From NCBI RefSeq assembly GCF_016469035.1, contig NZ_JAEHJZ010000008.1, positions 1 through 54,198 on the forward strand: a DNA stretch of 54,198 nt, in the 5' to 3' direction. The notes under the pieces are model-generated. The model searched no databases. It was not told the origin of the DNA and saw nothing but the letters and a program-made list of their open reading frames with translations. This DNA is from Gelidibacter salicanalis (GTDB lineage Bacteria; Bacteroidota; Bacteroidia; Flavobacteriales; Flavobacteriaceae). This document shows positions 40,818-50,065 of this stretch, one piece after another. Made by a program: the position numbers and the translations under genes. The first letter of the stretch is position 1. Each line of letters starts with the position of its first letter.

Positions 40818-41513
40818 TTATTCCGAAGGAAGAGCTTTGATGAAATTTTCTACGGTTACCGCATCGTCAACATCAAAATCGCCAATTTTTGTTCGTCTTA
40901 GGTCCGATAAATGAGCGCCAGAATGAAGTGCTTTTCCAAAATCGTTGGCCAAAGATCTAATATAGGTGCCTTTGCTACAAACAATCCTGAAATCAACTTC
41001 GAGTTGCTCAATTCGTGTAATTTCAAATTCTGAAATGTGGACTTGTCGCGACGGAATGTCCACCGCTTCACCCGCTCTTGCATATTCGTACAAGCGTTTG
41101 CCGTCTTTTTTAAGTGCAGAAAATACTGGAGGAAATTGGGAAATGTCCCCAATAAATTGTTGGGTTGCTTTATAGATTGATTCTTCAGTTACATGATCTG
41201 TAGGGTAGGTGTGATCCACTTCTGTTTCTAAATCATAGGAGGGTGTGGTGTCTCCTAAAACAAAAGTGCCTGTATATTCCTTTATCTGTGCTTGAAAACT
41301 ATCAATGTTTTTGGTCATTTTACCCGTGCAAATTACCAATAAACCTGTTGCCAAAGGATCTAAAGTTCCGGCATGTCCAACTTTTATTTTTTTGATGTTG
41401 AAAGTACGTCGAATCTCCCAACGCAATTTATTGACCACTTGAAAGGACGTCCAATGTAGTGGTTTGTCAATTAATAAAACTTGACCTGTAAGGTAATCTT
41501 CAGCTGTGACCAT
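40818..41513 (-). CDS. truB: tRNA pseudouridine(55) synthase
   Basis: Makes the universal T-loop pseudouridine in tRNA. 231 residues, short Bacteroidota form. The catalytic Asp lies in KIKVGHAGTLDPLATGLLVICTGKMTK. Other landmarks: LLIDKPLHWTSFQVVNKLR, IGDISQFPPVFSALKKDGKRLYEYAR, CSKGTYIRSLANDFG. Its start overlaps the uppP stop by one base (TAATG), so the two are translated in sequence. Confidence 0.96.
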   Translation of the reverse strand: MVTAEDYLTGQVLLIDKPLHWTSFQVVNKLRWEIRRTFNIKKIKVGHAGTLDPLATGLLVICTGKMTKNIDSFQAQIKEYTGTFVLGDTTPSYDLETEVDHTYPTDHVTEESIYKATQQFIGDISQFPPVFSALKKDGKRLYEYARAGEAVDIPSRQVHISEFEITRIEQLEVDFRIVCSKGTYIRSLANDFGKALHSGAHLSDLRRTKIGDFDVDDAVTVENFIKALPSE

Positions 41514-42310
41514 TAGTTGTTATATAGTGAAAAGATAATCGCAATTAACCCAATCACAACGCAGTAAATGGCAAAATAAGTCAACTTGCTTTTCTTAACC
41601 AATTTGATCATCCACGTACACGCAAATAATCCTGAAACAAAAGCAGCGATAAATCCAACCAGTAGCGGTAATGAACCTGAGCTTTCATAGGAGATTTCAC
41701 CACTTAAAGCATCTTTGGCCATTTTGCCAAAAATTAATGGCACAACCATCAAAAAAGAAAAACGCGCTGCTTTACCTTTATCGTTCCCTAAAAGGACTGA
41801 GGTGGAAATCGTAGCTCCCGAACGTGAGATTCCAGGCAGCATTGCAATAGCTTGAGAAATGCCAATGATAAAAGCATTGCTGAAACTCACTTTTTTGTCA
41901 GTATCCTTAGCTTTATCTGCTAAAAATAAAAGCAGTGCGGTGACTAATAACATGTATCCCACAAATAAGATATTGTTTCCAAAAAGAGATTCTAATTCTT
42001 CTTCAAATAATAATCCGATAACAACTGCAGGAATCATGGAGAGCGCAATTTTTGCAGCAAACTGCATATCGTCATTCCATTCAAACTTTAAGATACCTTT
42101 TAGGATGCTCCAAATATCTTTCCTAAATACAACAATGGTACTTAAAGCTGTAGCAAAATGCAGCACCACTGTAAAGAGCAAGCTTTCTTTAGCTTCAAAA
42201 TTATCACCTAGAATAGCCTTTCCAATTTCCAAATGACCGCTGGAGGATACAGGTAAAAATTCTGTAAGACCTTGTATAATGCCTAAAATTATAGCTTCTA
42301 ATAAATCCAT
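41513..42310 (-). CDS. uppP: Undecaprenyl-diphosphate phosphatase
   Basis: Integral membrane enzyme (BacA family) that recycles the lipid carrier for peptidoglycan synthesis and can give bacitracin tolerance. 265 residues, about eight membrane segments. Conserved: LGIIQGLTEFLPVSSSGHLEIG near the N-terminus and QAIAMLPGISRSGATIS in the middle. It is part of the ftsX-DUF3098-uppP-truB cluster. Confidence 0.97.
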   Translation of the reverse strand: MDLLEAIILGIIQGLTEFLPVSSSGHLEIGKAILGDNFEAKESLLFTVVLHFATALSTIVVFRKDIWSILKGILKFEWNDDMQFAAKIALSMIPAVVIGLLFEEELESLFGNNILFVGYMLLVTALLLFLADKAKDTDKKVSFSNAFIIGISQAIAMLPGISRSGATISTSVLLGNDKGKAARFSFLMVVPLIFGKMAKDALSGEISYESSGSLPLLVGFIAAFVSGLFACTWMIKLVKKSKLTYFAIYCVVIGLIAIIFSLYNN

Positions 42311-42375
42311 AGGGTACTCGGGTGTAAGTTTTTGGGGTCCAATTTTGAGAAATAAGGACAGTATTTAAGGGGAGT

Positions 42376-42645
42376 TTAAGTCTTTGGAGCTTCGTCTTTG
42401 TTGGGGTTCAATAAAATGGCATATATCTGAACGCCAAAACCAATCAGCACTAGTGTGGGGGCCAATCGGATGCGTCTCCAATTAAAAATTTCAGGATTAA
42501 AGACATTGGGGTCGTCACTACCACCACCAGACATGAGTATAAAACCTAAGGCGATAATGCCCAAGCCAATTAGCATAAATTTGTAATTTTTCCTTCCGAA
42601 AATGAAATTGTTATTAGCGCTTTCTTTGCGTTTTTTTTCTCCCAT
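42376..42645 (-). CDS. DUF3098 small membrane protein
   Basis: An 89-residue protein with two hydrophobic helices (about 26-42 and 62-80) separated by the conserved-looking SGGGSDDPNVFNPEIFNWRRI. DUF3098 proteins are Bacteroidota-specific, of unknown function, and usually found between ftsX and uppP as here. ATG at 42645 was chosen (MGEKKRKE). Confidence 0.88.
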   Translation of the reverse strand: MGEKKRKESANNNFIFGRKNYKFMLIGLGIIALGFILMSGGGSDDPNVFNPEIFNWRRIRLAPTLVLIGFGVQIYAILLNPNKDEAPKT

Positions 42646-42773
42646 GACAATTGCAATAATAATAGGCTGCAAATTAACGGTTTTATTTAAAGCTTTTTGT
42701 TAATAGTATCTAAATACTTGGGTTTTACCATAGATTTTAAAACCTTCCAGTCAAGTCAGTTGACAAACAGGTT

Positions 42774-43652
42774 TTAATAATACAGTGCATCCGTCTTCAA
42801 ATTTAAAAAACGTTGCGTCGCAATAAACGTGCTGATCCATGTAATGAGAATCCCCAAAAGGAAAATACCAGCAAACAGTCCGCCAAGTAATATTGGGTTG
42901 GATAATAGTTGCAGTTCTAAGAAGCTTTGATTGAGATAGTACAATACAATACCCATTCCGATCAATGCGATAATGGCACCAATGATCCCCAACTGTACAC
43001 TCTTATAGATAAAAGGTCTGCGGATAAATGATTTTGTTGCCCCCACCATTTGCATGGTTTTAATGATAAAACGTTTAGAATACACTGCCAGTCTAATAGA
43101 ACTATTAATCAGCAACACGGCAATTAAGGTAAATATGGCGCTAATGACCAACACCCAAAAGGTGATTTTTTTAACATTGTCATTCATCAATTCCACCAAA
43201 TCATTATCATACCGAATTTCTTCAATAAACTTTTTGTTGGATAATTCTTCAGTAATAGAGAGTAAGGTTTCTGTAGTAACAAAATCGGCTTTTAAATGCA
43301 CATCAATGGAGTTTTGCAGCGGATTGTAGCCCACAAAATCCATAAAATCCTCACCTGTTTCAGCTTTCATAGATTCGGCAGCAGCTTCCTTGGACACGTA
43401 TTCTGTGCTTTTGGTATATTCTGCCATTGCCAAACTTTTTTCAAGCTGGTTTACTTCAACTTCTTTTGCAGAATCGTTTAAATAGATGGTTACAACTACC
43501 TGTTCCTTAAAGTGATCAGCAACTTTTTTGGCATTCAAAACCAAAAGTCCCAAACATCCCAATAAAAATAGGACCAATGCAATACTAATTACTACAGAAA
43601 AGTAGGACGAAATTAACTTACGTTTTTGATATCTGTCAAAAGATGTACTCAT
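42774..43652 (-). CDS. ftsX: Cell division protein FtsX
   Basis: Membrane partner of the ATPase FtsE; the complex activates peptidoglycan hydrolases at the septum. 292 residues. N-terminal cytosolic tail, TM1 (about 17-37), an extracytoplasmic domain of about 130 residues (VVTIYLNDSAKEVEVNQLEKSL, FMDFVGYNPLQNSIDV), then three C-terminal helices with KTMQMVGATKSFIRRPFIYKSVQLG. ftsE is not adjacent. First gene of a cluster with DUF3098, uppP and truB. Confidence 0.93.
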   Translation of the reverse strand: MSTSFDRYQKRKLISSYFSVVISIALVLFLLGCLGLLVLNAKKVADHFKEQVVVTIYLNDSAKEVEVNQLEKSLAMAEYTKSTEYVSKEAAAESMKAETGEDFMDFVGYNPLQNSIDVHLKADFVTTETLLSITEELSNKKFIEEIRYDNDLVELMNDNVKKITFWVLVISAIFTLIAVLLINSSIRLAVYSKRFIIKTMQMVGATKSFIRRPFIYKSVQLGIIGAIIALIGMGIVLYYLNQSFLELQLLSNPILLGGLFAGIFLLGILITWISTFIATQRFLNLKTDALYY

Positions 43653-43894
43653 ACAATTTTAGTTGAAGTTGTAAAAATATAAAAGAAATCTGTTCCCTTT
43701 GGGTTTACAACGTTTAAAATTTCAATACTGTTGTATTAAGTGGACGCTTTGATCAATTGGGTTCCAATAATTGGCATTATAGATAGTTATAAATAGGAAT
43801 TAGATTTAATTTTATATTTTAGGAGATCATAGAATGCAATATTATTTTTAATTTTTTGTTTGCTAAGTGCATCCTATGATAAATTTTAGCGATT

Positions 43895-44449
43895 ATGAAT
43901 AGAATTTTAATTGTTGCAGTGTTGACCATATTAGGCTTTTCGGACTATAGTAACGCACAAGAAATCAATTTTGGGGCCAAGGCGGGTCTTAACATCACAA
44001 ACCTCAATGGTGGTCATACCGAGGGAGATCATAGTATTGGTTTTCATCTTGGCTTTATTTCAGAATTTATTTTCAGAAGGGGGCGTTTTGGGGTTCAACC
44101 TGAGTTTCTCTATTCTAGCCAAGGTTCAAAAGCAAGAGATGGATATAAAACAACCTTAGATTACGTTTCCGTACCGCTCCTATTTAAGTTTTTTCCTATT
44201 AAGGCCCTAAGTTTCGAAGCTGGTCCACAAGCCTCTTTTCTTGTAAATGACAAAAGAGAATTTTCAGATGACCTTGAGACCGAAACGGAAACTGGCGCTG
44301 AAAATTTTGATCTAGGTGTCAATCTCGGTTTGGGATACCAGCTTAAATACAATCTTTTTGTTCAGGCACGGTATCATTACGGCATAAAAAAAGTTTTGGG
44401 CGATCTCCATAACAGTGTGTTTCAATTTTCTCTAGGATATAAATTCTAA
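43895..44449 (+). CDS. Small outer-membrane barrel (PorT/OMP_b-brl family)
   Basis: A 184-residue protein with signal peptide (cleavage near SNAQ) and eight-stranded-barrel pattern: INFGAKAGLNITNLNG, SIGFHLGFISEFIF, FGVQPEFLYSSQGSK, YVSVPLLFKFFP and a terminal FQFSLGYKF. It matches the porin-family/PorT-like barrels that are numerous in flavobacteria. No partner gene suggests a substrate. Confidence 0.85.
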   Translation: MNRILIVAVLTILGFSDYSNAQEINFGAKAGLNITNLNGGHTEGDHSIGFHLGFISEFIFRRGRFGVQPEFLYSSQGSKARDGYKTTLDYVSVPLLFKFFPIKALSFEAGPQASFLVNDKREFSDDLETETETGAENFDLGVNLGLGYQLKYNLFVQARYHYGIKKVLGDLHNSVFQFSLGYKF

Positions 44450-44754
44450 TCCAAAAAAAATCTAAATCTACAAAGCGTCTAAGAATTTCATCACGCTATT
44501 TTTGTTTTAAATAGTTGTGTGCTGTTTAATAGGCAGTTTAGGCGCTAATTCTTAAATTTGCGCCTCTAATTTGATTCAGTGTAGGAAGATTAGTATTGCA
44601 ATTTTTTTATTTGCAATAACAGAACTATAAGCTATTGTTATTTGAAAAAGTTAATATCTTCTCTGGTTTGGGCTTTCTTTGGAAGAAGCATCAGTTAAGA
44701 GCAATTGAAAATAAAAGGAATAAACTAAAGATACCTGTGTTTACAGGCGTTAAT
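44450..44754. other. leuS leader region
   Basis: No gene. TAAATTTG (44553-44560) fits a -7 box and is flanked by AGGCGC/GCGCCT (44540-44566). TATTGCAA (44594-44601) and TTGCAATA (44611-44618) form an 8-bp hairpin. The leuS leader is about 190 bases if this promoter is used. Confidence 0.4.
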
Positions 44755-47700
44755 ATGAATTACAATTTCAACGAGATAGAAAAAAAATGGCAAGACCATT
44801 GGGCAAAAAATCAAACGTTTAAAGCCGATAATTTTAGTGATACCCCAAAATATTATGTGTTGGACATGTTTCCTTACCCTAGTGGGGCAGGACTGCACGT
44901 TGGACATCCATTAGGGTATATTGCGAGCGATATTTATGCGCGTTACAAACGTCATAAAGGCTTTAACGTGTTGCATCCCCAAGGTTATGACAGCTTTGGT
45001 TTGCCTGCAGAACAGTATGCCATCCAAACTGGGCAGCATCCTGCGGTTACTACTGAAGAAAATATTAAAACCTATCGGCGTCAATTAGATCAAATAGGAT
45101 TTTCATTTGATTGGAGTAGGGAAGTCAGAACTTCTGATCCATCATATTACAAATGGACCCAATGGATTTTTATTCAATTGTTTGAATCTTGGTATTGTAA
45201 ACATGCCGATAAAGCTTTTCATATTTCAGAATTAATAAAAGTATTTTCTGAAGAAGGAAACGAGGGCGTAGAAGCGATATGTGATGATAATGTTGAAATA
45301 TTTTCTTCTTCCGAATGGAATGCTTTCGATGCTACAAAACAGCAAGAGATTCTTCTTAAATACAGAATGACCTATTTGGCGGAAACTGAAGTCAACTGGT
45401 GCCCTGCTTTAGGAACTGTCTTGGCAAATGACGAAATTGTCAATGGTGTTTCTGAACGTGGGGGTCATACCGTGATGAGAAAGAAAATGACCCAATGGAG
45501 CATGCGAATTTCTGCTTATGCTGAACGTTTATTGCAAGGTTTGGATCAAATTGATTGGACAGAATCGCTAAAAGAAAGCCAGCGCAACTGGATTGGAAAA
45601 TCGGTGGGTGCCAGTGTGACGTTCAAGGTTATTCCGAATGACTCGTCCGGCGCCGTCGAGACGTCTCATAAGATTGATGTTTTTACAACACGACCTGATA
45701 CCATTTTTGGGGTGAGTTTTATGACCTTGGCTCCAGAACATGACTTAGTTTCAAAAATCACTACTGGTGAACAGAAACCGGAAGTGGAAGCCTATATAAA
45801 AGCTACTTCAAAACGTAGTGAGCGCGACCGTATGGCAGATGTCAAAACCATTACAGGGGCTTTTACAGGTGCTTATGCTGAGCATCCTTTTACCAAAGAA
45901 CCGATTCCGGTTTGGATTGGCGATTACGTATTGGCAGGTTATGGAACAGGCGCCGTAATGTCGGTGCCCTGTGGTGACCAGCGGGACTACGATTTTGCAA
46001 AACATTTTGACATTCCGATTCCTAATATTTTTGAAGGCATTGATATTTCTGAAGAAGCCTACGGCGCGAAGGAAAATGTTGTTATTGCCAATTCCGACTT
46101 TTTAAACGGATTGCCGTATAAAGAAGCTACAAAAAAAGCCATTTTAGAACTTGAAAAATTAAACCAAGGAGAAGGAAAAACCAATTACCGCCTCCGCGAT
46201 GCTGTGTTTTCGCGTCAGCGGTATTGGGGTGAGCCATTCCCGGTGTATTACGTCAACGGCATGCCACAAATGATTGATAAAAAACATTTGCCAATCCGTT
46301 TGCCTGAAGTAGAAAAATATTTACCTACTGAAACCGGCGAGCCACCTTTAGGACGCGCTGATGTGTGGGCTTGGAGTACGGAAAGCAACACTGTGGTTGC
46401 TAATGAGAATATCAATCACACCACTGTTTTTCCATTGGAGTTGAACACGATGCCAGGTTGGGCAGGGAGTTCTTGGTATTTCTTTAGATATATGGATGCT
46501 CAAAACGATGAGGTTTTTGCCAGTGAAGAGGCGCTCAACTATTGGGAAAGTGTCGATTTATATATTGGAGGAAGTGAACATGCCACGGGTCATTTGCTTT
46601 ACTCTCGTTTTTGGGTAAAATTCTTAAAGGACAGAGGTTTTGTAAGTATTGAAGAGCCTTTTAAAAAGCTGATCAACCAAGGAATGATCTTGGGGACGAG
46701 TGCTTTGGCTTTTAAACATATTGTCGATTATGATTTTTTAATTAAATATTTAGATATAAATGGTTCTATCATTTCTAATGAACCAATAAGTATTTCGGAA
46801 GAAGTCTTAATTGAGCAAGACCTTATTAATGACGATGGTGTTGACGGTAGAATAGAAACAGAAATAATGAAGAAAGTAAGGCGTAAATTGGAAGATTCAA
46901 GACCTAATATCTCATTTGATTTAAAACCAAAACTTACGAGCTTTAGCCTTGCTATGCCTTTTCATATAGATGTAAATATTGTAAACTCTTCAGATGAACT
47001 AGATATTCGGGCATTCAAAAACCATCCTTTGTATCAAGATTACAACGAATCAATTTTTATTACTGAAGAAACAGATATTTACAAAGTTTCCCGCGAAGTC
47101 GAAAAAATGTCCAAATCCAAATACAACGTGGTCAATCCAGACCAGATTGTAAAAGATTATGGCGCAGACAGTCTTAGATTATACGAGATGTTCCTTGGAC
47201 CGTTAGAACAAGCAAAACCTTGGAATACCGCCGGAATTACTGGCGTTCATAGTTTCCTTAAAAAACTATGGAAATTGTATGTGGGGGAAAATCGTTTAAA
47301 TGTTACTACTACCGAACCAACAAAAGACAACTTAAAAACATTGCATAAAACCATCAAAAAGGTGGAAGAAGACATTGAAAACTTTTCGTTCAACACATCC
47401 GTATCAACCTTTATGATTGCAGTTAATGAATTGACAGCTCAAAAGTGTACGAGTAAGGCCGTGTTAGAACCGTTTTTAATACTACTCTCATCTTATGCGC
47501 CTCATATAACGGAAGAATTGTGGAATCAATTAGGATATAATGAATCTATTGCCACAGTGCCTTTTCCAGAATTTGATGCCAAGCATTTGGTAGAAAGCAG
47601 TAAAAATTACCCCATCTCTTTCAACGGAAAAATGAAATTTACCTTAGAACTGCCAATGGATATGAGCAAAGACGACATCGAAAAAACCGTCATGGCTCAT

Positions 47701-47784
47701 GATAAAACCATTGCTCAATTAGAGGGCAGAACACCTAAAAAAATAATCATCGTTCCTGGAAAAATTGTGAATATTGTTGGTTAG
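44755..47784 (+). CDS. leuS: Leucyl-tRNA synthetase with enlarged insertion
   Basis: Charges tRNA-Leu. 1009 residues from ATG 44755 (MNYNFNEIEKKWQDHW), which is longer than usual for the family. The class I signature is HVGH in YPSGAGLHVGHPLGY, and KMSKS is in REVEKMSKSKYNVVNPDQ. The editing domain has TRPDTIFGVSFMTLAPEH. A Bacteroidota-type insertion occurs after the first catalytic half (about 160-210). A second insertion between GMILGTSA and KMSKS (about residues 645-735) seems 40-60 residues longer than I expect for relatives. The upstream extension to 44635 has atypical composition and was rejected. Confidence 0.95.
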   Translation: MNYNFNEIEKKWQDHWAKNQTFKADNFSDTPKYYVLDMFPYPSGAGLHVGHPLGYIASDIYARYKRHKGFNVLHPQGYDSFGLPAEQYAIQTGQHPAVTTEENIKTYRRQLDQIGFSFDWSREVRTSDPSYYKWTQWIFIQLFESWYCKHADKAFHISELIKVFSEEGNEGVEAICDDNVEIFSSSEWNAFDATKQQEILLKYRMTYLAETEVNWCPALGTVLANDEIVNGVSERGGHTVMRKKMTQWSMRISAYAERLLQGLDQIDWTESLKESQRNWIGKSVGASVTFKVIPNDSSGAVETSHKIDVFTTRPDTIFGVSFMTLAPEHDLVSKITTGEQKPEVEAYIKATSKRSERDRMADVKTITGAFTGAYAEHPFTKEPIPVWIGDYVLAGYGTGAVMSVPCGDQRDYDFAKHFDIPIPNIFEGIDISEEAYGAKENVVIANSDFLNGLPYKEATKKAILELEKLNQGEGKTNYRLRDAVFSRQRYWGEPFPVYYVNGMPQMIDKKHLPIRLPEVEKYLPTETGEPPLGRADVWAWSTESNTVVANENINHTTVFPLELNTMPGWAGSSWYFFRYMDAQNDEVFASEEALNYWESVDLYIGGSEHATGHLLYSRFWVKFLKDRGFVSIEEPFKKLINQGMILGTSALAFKHIVDYDFLIKYLDINGSIISNEPISISEEVLIEQDLINDDGVDGRIETEIMKKVRRKLEDSRPNISFDLKPKLTSFSLAMPFHIDVNIVNSSDELDIRAFKNHPLYQDYNESIFITEETDIYKVSREVEKMSKSKYNVVNPDQIVKDYGADSLRLYEMFLGPLEQAKPWNTAGITGVHSFLKKLWKLYVGENRLNVTTTEPTKDNLKTLHKTIKKVEEDIENFSFNTSVSTFMIAVNELTAQKCTSKAVLEPFLILLSSYAPHITEELWNQLGYNESIATVPFPEFDAKHLVESSKNYPISFNGKMKFTLELPMDMSKDDIEKTVMAHDKTIAQLEGRTPKKIIIVPGKIVNIVG

Positions 47785-47880
47785 ATGTGCTCATGGAGAA
47801 TTCTCCCTTGAGTGTCAGTAAACATCATAATGATTTAAGTTGATTCATTATAATAACCTGTATATTTCATCAAAAAGAAG

Positions 47881-48016
47881 CAAATATTTGTCTTTGTTCC
47901 GTGTAAATCAGCAAGATCTGCGGGACAATTTTTCCATACACTAAGTTGTTTTTCCCGCTGATTACAGAGATTTTCGCAGATTTTTATACGAGTATGACAA
48001 AAAACGGATATACAAA
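47881..48016. repeat. Interspersed ~135-bp repeat, copy 2
   Basis: Aligns end to end with 29590-29723: CAAATATTTGT start, AGATCTGCGGGA, CCGCTGATTA, GTATGACAAAAA and GGATATACAAA end, with scattered substitutions. Confidence 0.85.
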
Positions 48017-48079
48017 TTCTCCTCCTTTTCAAGGAGGAGTGGCTTCTGTTTCAGAAAATAAACAGAAGACGAGGTGGTT
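48016..48079. repeat. Two-hairpin element, copy 3
   Basis: CTCCTCCTTTTCAAGGAGGAG is followed by CTTCTGTTT/AACAGAAG and GACGAGGTGG. Same architecture as the two copies in front of the HIT gene (33590-33655 and 33843-33906), with different loop and stem sequence. Confidence 0.8.
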
Positions 48080-48207
48080 TAAAGTGGCTATAGTAATTAA
48101 TATCACTTTTTTTAAAAGCACTCTAGTTAAAAATAACTGACAAAATTACCTGATGTAAAATTGGCGTGCTTTTTGTTATCTTTAAATGAAATTTAAAACA
48201 AAATAAA

Positions 48208-48915
48208 ATGGGAGGAATAGGCATGGGCTATTGGGTTTTAATTGGTGGTATTGCACTAATTAGCTGGTTGGTAAGCAATCAATTAAAAAAGAAATTCAAA
48301 AAATATTCGCAAGTTCATTTAAGAAATGGAATGAGCGGAAAGGAAATTGCTGAAAAAATGCTCGCTGATAATGGCATCACTGATGTGGAAGTTATTTCCG
48401 TAAAAGGACAATTAACTGACCATTATAATCCAGCAAATAAAACGGTTAATTTAAGTGAATCTGTTTATATGCAGCGTAATGCTGCTGCGGCCGCCGTTGC
48501 TGCCCACGAATGTGGACATGCGGTGCAACACGCGCAAGCGTATAGCGCCTTAAAATTGCGTTCCGCTTTGGTTCCTGTAGTAAGTGTGACTTCAGGAATG
48601 TCACAATGGTTAGTTATTGGAGGTTTGATTCTTGGTGCCGCTGCTGGCGCCGGTTTTGGCTATTATATTGCCATTGCGGGATTAGTGTTTATGAGCTTCG
48701 CAACCTTGTTTAGTTTTATTACCTTACCGGTAGAATATGATGCCAGTAATAGAGCATTGGCTTGGTTAAAGGGAAAAAACATGTTGACGCCAGAAGAGTA
48801 TAAAGGTTCAGAAGATGCACTTAAATGGGCTGCAAGAACGTATTTAGTAGCGGCAATTGGTGCTTTAGCTTCTTTATTATACTGGGCTATGCAAGTTTTT
48901 GGTAGTAGAAACTAA
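48208..48915 (+). CDS. Membrane zinc metallopeptidase (YugP-like)
   Basis: A 235-residue integral membrane protein. TM1 is at the N-terminus; the zinc site HECGH is in VAAHECGHAVQHAQAY (HEXXH-type, about residues 99-103); several C-terminal membrane segments follow. The third ligand is probably the Glu in LPVEYDASNRA. These proteins are annotated as neutral zinc metallopeptidases, with unknown physiological substrate. Followed by a terminator and the Bax-inhibitor-1 family gene. Confidence 0.9.
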   Translation: MGGIGMGYWVLIGGIALISWLVSNQLKKKFKKYSQVHLRNGMSGKEIAEKMLADNGITDVEVISVKGQLTDHYNPANKTVNLSESVYMQRNAAAAAVAAHECGHAVQHAQAYSALKLRSALVPVVSVTSGMSQWLVIGGLILGAAAGAGFGYYIAIAGLVFMSFATLFSFITLPVEYDASNRALAWLKGKNMLTPEEYKGSEDALKWAARTYLVAAIGALASLLYWAMQVFGSRN

Positions 48916-48938
48916 CCGTTTTATAATATGATAATAGA

Positions 48939-48980
48939 AATAAGCCGAACGCAAATACTTGTTGTTCGGCTTATTATTTT
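48939..48980 (+). terminator. Terminator of the metallopeptidase gene
   Basis: AATAAGCCGAAC (48939-48950) pairs perfectly with GTTCGGCTTATT (48964-48975), followed by ATTTTT. Confidence 0.85.
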
Positions 48981-49023
48981 TGCTATTTTTATCTTCTAAC
49001 ATAACGAAACACATTTATTATTT

Positions 49024-49749
49024 ATGGAACGACAACTTCCTGAGAGTCCTTTTGATAGTTTTGATGCGAAACTATTGGTGCATACTTCTGATGCTGAACG
49101 TGTCGACTTTTATAAGAAAACATACGGGCACGTGGCAGGCGGCGTTTTGGTCTTTATTGTATTTGAATATCTTTTATTACAAAGCGAAACCATTGTCAAT
49201 TTTGCCTTGTCAATGACAGAAGGATATAAATGGCTCATTATGCTGGGAGGCTTTATGTTTATTACCAGTTATGCTGAACGAATGACCATGAAATCGCCTG
49301 ATAAAAATAAACAATACTTAGCGTTCGGAATTTATATTCTGGCTCAAGCATTCATCTTCGTACCCCTAATTTATATCGCTGCGTTTTACATGGATTCTGG
49401 TCCTGAGATCTTAAACCAAGTTGCCATTGTCACTTTGGCGCTTTTTACGGGACTATCTGCCGTTGTATTTGTCAGTAAAAAAGACTTTTCATTCCTTAAA
49501 ACAGGCTTGACCGTTGGCTTTTTTATTGCCATCGGATTGATTGTGGCAGGAATTTTATTCGGATTTAATCTCGGATTGTGGTTTTCTGTAGGGATGTGTC
49601 TATTGGCGGGCGGCTCCATTTTATACCAAACTTCCAATTTAGTGAACAAGTATTCTACTGAAGATTATATTCCTGCGGCTTTAGGACTTTTTGCCTCCTT
49701 GATGCTTTTGTTCTGGTATGTACTTCAGATTTTTATGTCGAGAGATTAA
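49024..49749 (+). CDS. Bax inhibitor-1/YccA family membrane protein
   Basis: A 241-residue protein with about seven membrane helices and a soluble N-terminus (MERQLPESPFDSFDAKLLVHTSDAERVDFYKKTYGHVAGGVLVF). Family patterns include FIFVPLIYIAAFY, ALFTGLSAVVFVSKKDFSFL and SILYQTSNLVNKYSTEDYIPAAL. Homologues act as calcium leak channels or as modulators of the membrane protease FtsH. The role here is inferred from family. Confidence 0.92.
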   Translation: MERQLPESPFDSFDAKLLVHTSDAERVDFYKKTYGHVAGGVLVFIVFEYLLLQSETIVNFALSMTEGYKWLIMLGGFMFITSYAERMTMKSPDKNKQYLAFGIYILAQAFIFVPLIYIAAFYMDSGPEILNQVAIVTLALFTGLSAVVFVSKKDFSFLKTGLTVGFFIAIGLIVAGILFGFNLGLWFSVGMCLLAGGSILYQTSNLVNKYSTEDYIPAALGLFASLMLLFWYVLQIFMSRD

Positions 49750-49768
49750 GCTATAATCACATCATAAT

Positions 49769-49799
49769 AAAAAACTCCTGATATTTCAGGAGTTTTTTT
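49769..49799 (+). terminator. Terminator of the Bax-inhibitor-1 gene
   Basis: ACTCCTGA and TCAGGAGT around a TATT loop, followed by seven T. Confidence 0.85.
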
Positions 49800-49813
49800 A
49801 TTAAAAAAAGGCC

Positions 49814-50054
49814 ATCAGTGACCGGTAAAACAGGTGAAAAGTTTCAAACCCCCTTAAAGCATAATCTGGTTCGAGAACTTAAAAATAACACCTTGTTTTT
49901 GAAACCAATTTCACTAAGAGTGATTGGGCAAATTCCACTTTGAATAAGCATTGTTTATCAGTTAGTTATAATCAAATCTTTGTTCCCTGCCTGACTGGCA
50001 AGGGCAGGTTTATTCTATCAGCGCAGCGGTCTTAATTCTTTATCGGACAATAAT
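49814..50054. mobile_element. MITE-like element, copy 2 (decayed)
   Basis: Aligns with 37492-37747. The left end reads ATCAGTGACCGGTAAA and the right end TTTATCGGACAATAAT, so the terminal repeats are partly lost. The interior keeps matches such as AACCAATTT, GGGCAAATT and TCTTTGTTC. No protein is encoded. It sits between the terminator at 49769-49799 and the Lrp gene. Confidence 0.7.
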
Positions 50055-50065
50055 GAGAAAAGATC

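Larger units (their letters stand above)
47785..48207. other. Intergenic region with two repeat families
   Basis: No gene. It contains the second copy of the ~135-bp repeat (47881-48016), directly abutting the two-hairpin element (48016-48079), and an AT-rich promoter region for the metallopeptidase gene. Confidence 0.7.

Noticed and set aside
44635-44754. Longer LeuS N-terminus of 40 residues
   Set aside because: It begins with TTG, is Lys-rich, and overlaps hairpins in the leader; the family N-terminus is MNYNFNEIEKKW.
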